This document shows, piece by piece, positions 59,664-64,000 of a DNA stretch of 64,000 nucleotides. The translations under genes were made by a program, and so were the position numbers. The notes under the pieces are model-generated. The model ran no database searches. It was not told where the DNA came from and saw only the letters and a list, made by a program, of their open reading frames with translations. Origin of the DNA: Micavibrio sp. UBA6145 (GTDB taxonomy: Bacteria; Pseudomonadota; Alphaproteobacteria; Micavibrionales; UBA1664). Position 1 is the first letter of the stretch. Each line of letters begins with the position of its first letter. The stretch is taken from assembly GCA_002423205.1 (NCBI GenBank), contig DIUZ01000002.1, forward strand, positions 310,001 through 374,000, in the 5' to 3' direction.

Positions 59664-60461
59664 TCAGCGAATGCCGTTGCGGTCAGACCATTCGGTCCAT
59701 GACCCGTCATATACGGCGACATCCTTGATGCCGGCCTCGTAAAAGCCCAGCGCCAGGACGCAGGCCGTGACTCCGCTGCCGCATGTCGCGGTCAGCTTGG
59801 CGCCCGGTTCAATCTGCGGATACAGGGCGGCGGCGCAGGCATCGGCGTCTTTCAATGCGCCGTGCTGGTCCAGCAGCATGGCAAAGGGCAGGTTCTTGCT
59901 GCCCGGAATATGGGCGGCGATCACATCGCCGTCTGCGCCGCGTACGCGGGCGTTAAACCGCTCAGCACCGCGGGCGTCGATGACCGTGTCGCCGGTCTCT
60001 TCCATGTCTTCGAAATGCCGGACCAGCGTGCCGTTGTAATGCGGGGCGAAAACCTTGGGTGTGGGGACGGGGGCTTCGCCGTCTTGTACCGGCAATCCCG
60101 CCGAAAGCCACGCGGGCAGGCCGCCGTTGAGCACCTTCACGTTTTCATGCCCCATAACGCGGAACATCCACCATACGCGTGCGGCGGCAAATGCAATGCC
60201 GGTCTGGTCGTACACGACCACCATATCGTCGTTGCCGATCCCCATCGCGCCCACGGCCGCGGCAAAAACCTCCGGCGCGGGCATTGTGTGTGCGTATTTG
60301 GAAAGCGGGTCGGCGACTTCGTCGATGTCGAAAAACTGCGCATCGCCGATATGGGCGCGGGCATATCCGCCGCGCGCATCCATCGTGCCATAGGTGCAAT
60401 CCAGGATTTTCACCTGCGCCGTGATTTCTGAAAGCTGTGCGGGGGTGATTAATGCGCTCAT
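59664..60461 (-). CDS. sseA: 3-mercaptopyruvate/thiosulfate sulfurtransferase
   Basis: 265 residues from ATG 60461, which overlaps the upstream gene's stop (ATGA); the longer upstream frame is rejected. Two rhodanese domains: an inactive N-terminal one (ILDCTYGTMDARGGYARAHIGDAQFFD) and a C-terminal one with the catalytic loop CGSGVTAC, the signature of 3-mercaptopyruvate sulfurtransferases. VYDGSWTEWSDR is the usual end. Moves sulfur to cyanide or thiols in cytoplasm. Confidence 0.94.
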   Translation of the reverse strand: MSALITPAQLSEITAQVKILDCTYGTMDARGGYARAHIGDAQFFDIDEVADPLSKYAHTMPAPEVFAAAVGAMGIGNDDMVVVYDQTGIAFAAARVWWMFRVMGHENVKVLNGGLPAWLSAGLPVQDGEAPVPTPKVFAPHYNGTLVRHFEDMEETGDTVIDARGAERFNARVRGADGDVIAAHIPGSKNLPFAMLLDQHGALKDADACAAALYPQIEPGAKLTATCGSGVTACVLALGFYEAGIKDVAVYDGSWTEWSDRNGIR

Positions 60462-60871
60462 TTGGGCTTTATAACCGCAAACCGGCGGGCAAGGCGCATT
60501 TGCCACCACGCCATGGCGGGCGCGACAATGACTTCCATCCCCATGGCCGCAAAACTGTACCAGGTCGGCATGTCCGATCCGCCCCAGTTGATGATGCGGC
60601 AAACCCCGCCCAGAAACACGATGCCGCACAGGGCGCGGAAGACGCTGGTCTTGCGTTCAATGTGGCGGATGCTGTGCCAGAAGGCGATGCCGATCCCCAT
60701 CAGGATGCCCGACAGGTAAACATAATGACTGTCCAGGTCGACATAGGCGCGCGCCACGTCCATGGGGGTGCCGACGATGACGCCGCGCAAACCCGCGAGA
60801 AACGGCACGGCCGCCGCGAAGCCAACGGCAATCTGCAATAATTCGCGTTCGGTTTCTTTGCTTAGTTTCAT
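60458..60871 (-). CDS. DUF4345-type membrane protein
   Basis: 137 residues with four hydrophobic segments (about 12-32, 48-66, 78-97, 105-127). The pattern ETERELLQIAVGF…VDLDSHYVYLSGILMGIGIAFW…FRALCGIVFLGGVCRIINW…GMEVIVAPAMAWWQ matches DUF4345 proteins. Function unknown. It is co-transcribed with sseA (4-bp overlap). Confidence 0.82.
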   Translation of the reverse strand: MKLSKETERELLQIAVGFAAAVPFLAGLRGVIVGTPMDVARAYVDLDSHYVYLSGILMGIGIAFWHSIRHIERKTSVFRALCGIVFLGGVCRIINWGGSDMPTWYSFAAMGMEVIVAPAMAWWQMRLARRFAVIKPK

Positions 60872-60917
60872 GTGGCGAATCCTATCAGCTTTGATTTTAA
60901 AAGGCCAACAAGGGGCC

Positions 60918-61646
60918 TTAGGCCGCCTGTGCGGCCAGGTTTTCGCTCAGTGCGATGACGATGCGCTTGTTCTGTTTGCCCTTGTTCTCGATCTTCATGA
61001 TCGTGACGGGGCCGATCTGGCCCGTACTGGTGACATGCGTCCCGCCGCAGGGCTGGCGATCCACCGGCGCGTTGATATCGCCAATCGTGACCATGCGTAT
61101 CATGCCCGCCCCGCGCGGCGGCTTGACCGATAATGTGCGCACCAGGTCCGGGTTGCGGTCCAGCTCGGCCTCATCAATTTCGCCGATGGTGACGCGGTGA
61201 TCGTCACTGATCAACATGTTGAGCGCGTCGTTTAGCGCGTCTTTGTCCAGCGTGCCGCTTTCGACATCGAAATCCAGACGGCTTTTCTCGGCACCAATGG
61301 ACCCGCCCGTCACATGCCCCTTGAGCAGGCTGCACAGCAGATGCAGCGCCGTGTGCATGCGCATATGACTCCAGCGGCGGGCCCAGTCGATCTGGCCGTT
61401 TACAATGTCACCGGCGGAAAATTTTTCGGGATGCGCAACGACATGGACAATCTGCCCCGGCACAATTTTGCTTTTGATCGTATCGGTGACCGGCACATCG
61501 TTGATAATGCCGATATCGCCCGGCTGTCCGCCGGAACTTGCGTAAAACGCGGTACGGTCCAGCACGATGCCTTCCGCCGTGACGTCCAGGACCCTGGCGT
61601 CAAAGCTGGTCATATTGGCGTCATTTAAAAATAATTTCTGGGTCAT
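60918..61646 (-). CDS. AlaX-type alanyl-tRNA editing protein
   Basis: 242 residues from ATG 61646; the longer frame would add 23 residues of doubtful composition. It has the AlaRS editing domain as a free protein: FYASSGGQPGDIG, the zinc ligands HMRMHTALHLL (HxxxH) and QPCGGTHVTSTGQIGPVTIMK (Cys and His). Removes Ser or Gly from mischarged tRNA-Ala. The C-terminal 20 residues (KQNKRIVIALSENLA) close the second beta domain, giving the longer AlaXp-II form. Confidence 0.92.
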   Translation of the reverse strand: MTQKLFLNDANMTSFDARVLDVTAEGIVLDRTAFYASSGGQPGDIGIINDVPVTDTIKSKIVPGQIVHVVAHPEKFSAGDIVNGQIDWARRWSHMRMHTALHLLCSLLKGHVTGGSIGAEKSRLDFDVESGTLDKDALNDALNMLISDDHRVTIGEIDEAELDRNPDLVRTLSVKPPRGAGMIRMVTIGDINAPVDRQPCGGTHVTSTGQIGPVTIMKIENKGKQNKRIVIALSENLAAQAA

Positions 61647-61766
61647 GGTGGCGGCCTTTTTCCCTTTGTTTTCTGTCTTCAAAATACCATGGCATGGCAG
61701 ATTTGTGCGCTGCAATTATTGCGCTGCGTATTGTAAACCGAACGAATACAGGCAACATCCTGACCT

Positions 61767-61928
61767 ATGAACACGCAAAACACAAAAACCAAGCCGGCTT
61801 CCTTCGTACGCAACATCCAGGCCATCTGGAGCAATACGCGTACCGCCAACACCAACGCGCAGCGCCCGAATGCACATCAACTGATGTCGCATAAAGACCA
61901 ATACGCGTCTGACCGCGCTACGGACTAA
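61767..61928 (+). CDS. Very small hypothetical protein
   Basis: 53 residues (MNTQNTKTKPASFVRNIQAI…, ending YASDRATD). Asn, Thr, Gln and Ala rich, no membrane segment. Only a weak ribosome-binding site is seen (AGGCAAC). A hairpin lies 23 bp after its stop. Composition is unlike noise, but the evidence for translation is thin. Confidence 0.4.
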   Translation: MNTQNTKTKPASFVRNIQAIWSNTRTANTNAQRPNAHQLMSHKDQYASDRATD

Positions 61929-61950
61929 ACCGGTCCGCGCTAAATCAGCC

Positions 61951-61972
61951 GACCGCGTCCTCCAACGCGGTC
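61951..61972 (+). terminator. Hairpin after the small gene at 61767
   Basis: Stem GACCGCG / CGCGGTC (61951-61957, 61966-61972) with an eight-base loop. No clear T-run follows on either strand, so termination is only tentative. Confidence 0.35.
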
Positions 61973-62075
61973 TGATCTAAATACTATTCCATTTTGCTGT
62001 GACAATGATGGCAACGCTGTTGCCTATCAGGCTCGTGATCGCGCACGCTTCATGATAAAGATACGCTAAAATTTC

Positions 62076-62603
62076 TTAAAACGCTGGCGTGAAATCTTTG
62101 GCATTCAGGCCTGTGCCTGTTTTGGCGGCAGGACGTGTCTGGGCCCCCAGCCTGGTGGCGGACGCGGTCAGCGTATCAAGCCAGCCCTGTATGATCTCGG
62201 GGCTGTCCGGGCATTTCAGCGGGGCCTTGGGGGCGTAATCGCTGTCGACGATATAGGCGATGCGCATCATGGCTTTCTGGTCCTGTGCGTGGAAATCGAC
62301 CACGTAATGGGTCCCGCGCACGCGGTACTGCGCACTGACAACCTTATCCTGACCGACATCCAGGCTTTTAAGAAACAGGTCGAATTCTTTGCCGCTGGTT
62401 TTGGCATCGTCGCCCGATGCCGTGTAACGGCAATCCAGCTTGGGCAAAGTCGTGAACGGAATGGTGCGGATGGTGCGGTCGAACGCCTTAAGCATCCCGA
62501 AGCGCAGGCTGTCATGGAAGGTGTCGGGAATGGCCAGGTTGGCCGCCACCACCGGGTTGTGGAGCACCTTGTTACCTACAAAATTGAAAAGTCCGTTCAG
62601 CAT
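62076..62603 (-). CDS. Hypothetical protein
   Basis: 175 residues, no signal peptide. A helical N-terminus (MLNGLFNFVGNKVLHNPVVAAN) is followed by a mixed alpha/beta region (FDRTIRTIPFTTLPKLDCRY, VVSAQYRVRGTHYVVDFHAQDQKAMMRIAYIVDSDY, in parts about residues 86-122) and a Lys/Thr-rich tail. No known motif. It follows the tRNA-Asn terminator. Confidence 0.6.
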   Translation of the reverse strand: MLNGLFNFVGNKVLHNPVVAANLAIPDTFHDSLRFGMLKAFDRTIRTIPFTTLPKLDCRYTASGDDAKTSGKEFDLFLKSLDVGQDKVVSAQYRVRGTHYVVDFHAQDQKAMMRIAYIVDSDYAPKAPLKCPDSPEIIQGWLDTLTASATRLGAQTRPAAKTGTGLNAKDFTPAF

Positions 62604-62652
62604 GCGGCCCTTTTACCAGATAATCTGGAAAATTGTCCAGAAAAACAGGCAA

Positions 62653-62675
62653 CAAAAAAGCCCCGAAAAAGGGCT
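62653..62675 (-). terminator. Terminator downstream of tRNA-Asn
   Basis: On the minus strand stem AGCCC / GGGCT with loop TTTTTCG, followed by six T. It lies about 100 bp past tRNA-Asn and past the duplicated tRNA end. A smaller hairpin AAAACC/GGTTTT (62748-62762) sits nearer the tRNA. Confidence 0.7.
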
Positions 62676-62689
62676 GATTCTGTAGCTGG

Positions 62690-62800
62690 GGTAAGTGGCT
62701 CCTCGAGCAGGATTCGAACCGCCGCGGGGCGAAGCCACGCAAAATGAAAAACCGCAGGTTTTGGGGGAAGGTAAGTGGCTCCTCGAGCAGGATTCGAACC
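62690..62800 (-). repeat. Direct repeat: duplicated 3' end of tRNA-Asn
   Basis: A 31-bp block is present twice, identical, at 62690-62720 and 62770-62800. The right copy is the genuine tRNA-Asn 3' end plus six flanking bases; the left copy carries the same 25 tRNA bases, including CCA, and the same flank, but then diverges. Such duplicated tRNA ends are typical of att sites left by integrative elements. Confidence 0.7.
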
Positions 62801-62850
62801 TGCGACCAATCGATTAACAGTCGATTGCTCTACCGCTGAGCTATCGAGGA
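62776..62850 (-). tRNA. tRNA-Asn (anticodon GTT)
   Basis: 75 nt on the minus strand with encoded CCA. Acceptor TCCTCGA pairs with TCGAGGA; anticodon loop CTGTTAA between ATCGA/TCGAT, anticodon GTT; T-arm GCAGG-TTCGAAT-CCTGC. Its 3' end is duplicated downstream. Confidence 0.97.
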
Positions 62851-62885
62851 ATACTTACAAAGCAGGCATTGAGATACGGACTTTT

Positions 62886-63797
62886 TTACAATTGGTCAAG
62901 ATTATAAGGCGTGTCCTGGTAAACCATGTTGATCCAGTTGGTAAACAGCAGGGTTCTATGCGCCCGCCAGGTGATTGGCGGGGTCTTGCTGGGGTCATTA
63001 TCGGGGAAATAATTGTGCGGAACGGCGGTGCCGGCACCGGCTTCCTCGTCCCGGAAATACTCGGACGCAAGGGTGTCGGCGTCGTATTCCAGGTGGTTCA
63101 GCATGTAAACGCGGCGGTTGGTTTCGTCATAAGCAAGACAAACACCGACCTCGTCCGACGTCGCCAGAACATTCAGCGTCGGGACGCTTTGTGCTTTTTC
63201 CAGCGGCAGTTCCGTAAACCGCGAAACAGGGACCGGGAACACATCGTTAAATCCAGCGATCAGCGGGTGGAACGGTGTCAGGATCCGGTGCTCGAAAATG
63301 CCGAAATGCTTGGTCGGTGACTTGGTGCGCGGCACGCCGTGATAATGGTAAAGCGCGGCCTGTCCGCCCCAGCACAGAAGGAATGAACTGAAAACATTGG
63401 TTTTGGCCCAGTCCAGGATGCGCGTCAGTTCTGGCCAGTAAGTTACGTCTTCAAATGCATATTGGCCGACAGGCGCACCGGTCACGATCAGGCCGTCAAA
63501 ACGCTCATGCTCGATCTCGGGAAAGGTTTTGTAATACGCCAGCAAATGCTCTTTCGGCGTGTTCTTGGGATCGTGCGATTCAGGGCGGATCAGCGTCATT
63601 TCGATCTGCAGCGGCGTATTGCCCAGCGCGCGCAGGATCTGCGTTTCCGTCTTGACCTTGGTCGGCATCAGGTTGAGCAGGGCAATGCGCATGGGGCGGA
63701 TGTCCTGCCGAATGGCGCGTTCTTCACGAATCAGGGAAACGCGTTCGGCCTCAAGGATGGCGGCAGCGGGAAGGGTGTCTGGGATCTTGATGGGCAT
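62886..63797 (-). CDS. metA: Homoserine O-succinyltransferase/acetyltransferase MetA
   Basis: 303 residues from ATG 63797, with AGGA six bases upstream; an earlier in-frame start adds seven residues. First step of methionine synthesis. Catalytic Cys in LLCWGGQAALYHYHG, catalytic His and Glu in YMLNHLEYDADTLASEY. The acyl-CoA selectivity position in VTGAPVGQYAF is Gly, not the Glu of acetyl-CoA-using enzymes, which points to succinyl-CoA (rule known for the family; inference for this protein). No SAM riboswitch seen in the short leader. Confidence 0.95.
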   Translation of the reverse strand: MPIKIPDTLPAAAILEAERVSLIREERAIRQDIRPMRIALLNLMPTKVKTETQILRALGNTPLQIEMTLIRPESHDPKNTPKEHLLAYYKTFPEIEHERFDGLIVTGAPVGQYAFEDVTYWPELTRILDWAKTNVFSSFLLCWGGQAALYHYHGVPRTKSPTKHFGIFEHRILTPFHPLIAGFNDVFPVPVSRFTELPLEKAQSVPTLNVLATSDEVGVCLAYDETNRRVYMLNHLEYDADTLASEYFRDEEAGAGTAVPHNYFPDNDPSKTPPITWRAHRTLLFTNWINMVYQDTPYNLDQL

Positions 63798-63840
63798 GTC
63801 TTGTCCTAAACGGCCCATGCCCGGCCATGCAACCCCAATT

Positions 63841-64000
63841 CTACGGGCGGCTGGCCTTGGGCGGGGTCGATGCCTGCCGCGACAGGGTGTGCGCCCGGCC
63901 CATATTGGGGTTACGGTCGCTGGTATACGTGATCAGAATCGCCGCCATGCGCTTTTTCGCGTTCACGGCCGTGTCAAAGGCGCTGACAACGGCGGGCAGG
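63841..64000 (-). CDS. 3' end of an unidentified gene (partial)
   Basis: The minus-strand frame enters from the right edge and stops at TAG (63843-63841), leaving about 52 C-terminal residues (…KKRMAAILITYTSDRNPNMGRAH…). It is 43 bp upstream of metA and could share its operon. Helical, basic, with a Pro-rich end. Family not recognised. Confidence 0.45.
   Translation of the reverse strand, partial: LPAVVSAFDTAVNAKKRMAAILITYTSDRNPNMGRAHTLSRQASTPPKASRP

Noticed and set aside
62597..62809. Minus-strand frame across tRNA-Asn and the repeat
   Set aside because: The text 'MVAGSNPARGAT' type is the usual spurious translation of a tRNA gene.
63798..63840. SAM-II riboswitch before metA
   Set aside because: Only 43 bp separate metA from the upstream gene, and no matching core is visible.

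Overview
The window reads as a chromosomal segment of an alphaproteobacterium. Three things point there: (i) a long minus-strand block in the order miaB-phoH-ybeY-corC-lnt-HTH-metK-trmB-rimP-nusA-infB-rbfA-truB-rpsO-pnp, the arrangement known from alphaproteobacteria; (ii) a fabA-fabB-fabI cluster; (iii) an NDUFS4-like complex I accessory subunit and a TIGR01459-type HAD protein, both largely alphaproteobacterial. Clusters of GANTC sites, the target of the cell-cycle methyltransferase CcrM, agree with this. I cannot fix the genus from sequence alone; a Micavibrio/Rhodospirillales-like bacterium is a guess.

Layout. 0-3 kb: small membrane proteins and a divergent MurC-like ligase. 3.2-9.5 kb: an Rrf2 regulator with a palindromic operator, then a full suf operon (sufB, two small membrane proteins, sufC, sufD, sufS, sufT, sufA). 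9.5-15.4 kb: mostly uncharacterised genes, plus dusA, a Bcr/CflA exporter and an SH3-domain secreted protein. 15.5-18.1 kb: fabA-fabB-fabI for unsaturated fatty acid synthesis. 18.1-22 kb (minus): a GDPD phosphodiesterase, a cation diffusion facilitator and a tandem family of three unrecognised paralogues with its own promoter and terminator. 22-43.8 kb: the translation/RNA block listed above. It is interrupted between rpsO and pnp by gpmA and five small, mostly exported proteins, and between rimP and trmB by a DUF4010 membrane protein and a small secreted protein; ylxR is missing between nusA and infB. 43.9-48.7 kb (plus): a 2-hydroxyacid dehydrogenase, a secreted protein and two amino acid transporters. 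48.9-52.8 kb: a 1285-residue membrane-anchored coiled-coil protein with the architecture of the polarity factor TipN, preceded by a dense CcrM/DnaA site array. 52.8-64 kb: a HAD protein, a degenerate M23 protein, an MsbA-like exporter, a DUF192 protein, tRNA-Pro, tRNA-Arg, tRNA-Asn, a 3-mercaptopyruvate sulfurtransferase, an AlaX-type editing protein and metA.

Most of the window is housekeeping. The best candidates for undescribed biology are the three-gene paralogue cassette (19.9-21.9 kb), the methylation/DnaA-decorated promoter of the giant coiled-coil gene, a second GANTC cluster before an unknown gene at 14.1 kb, a terminator immediately before rimP that looks like an attenuator of the rimP-nusA-infB operon, and the divergent Mur ligase. 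No CRISPR array, intact insertion sequence or prophage was seen. Two scars near tRNA genes (an AT-rich block after tRNA-Arg and a duplicated 3' end of tRNA-Asn) hint at past integration.
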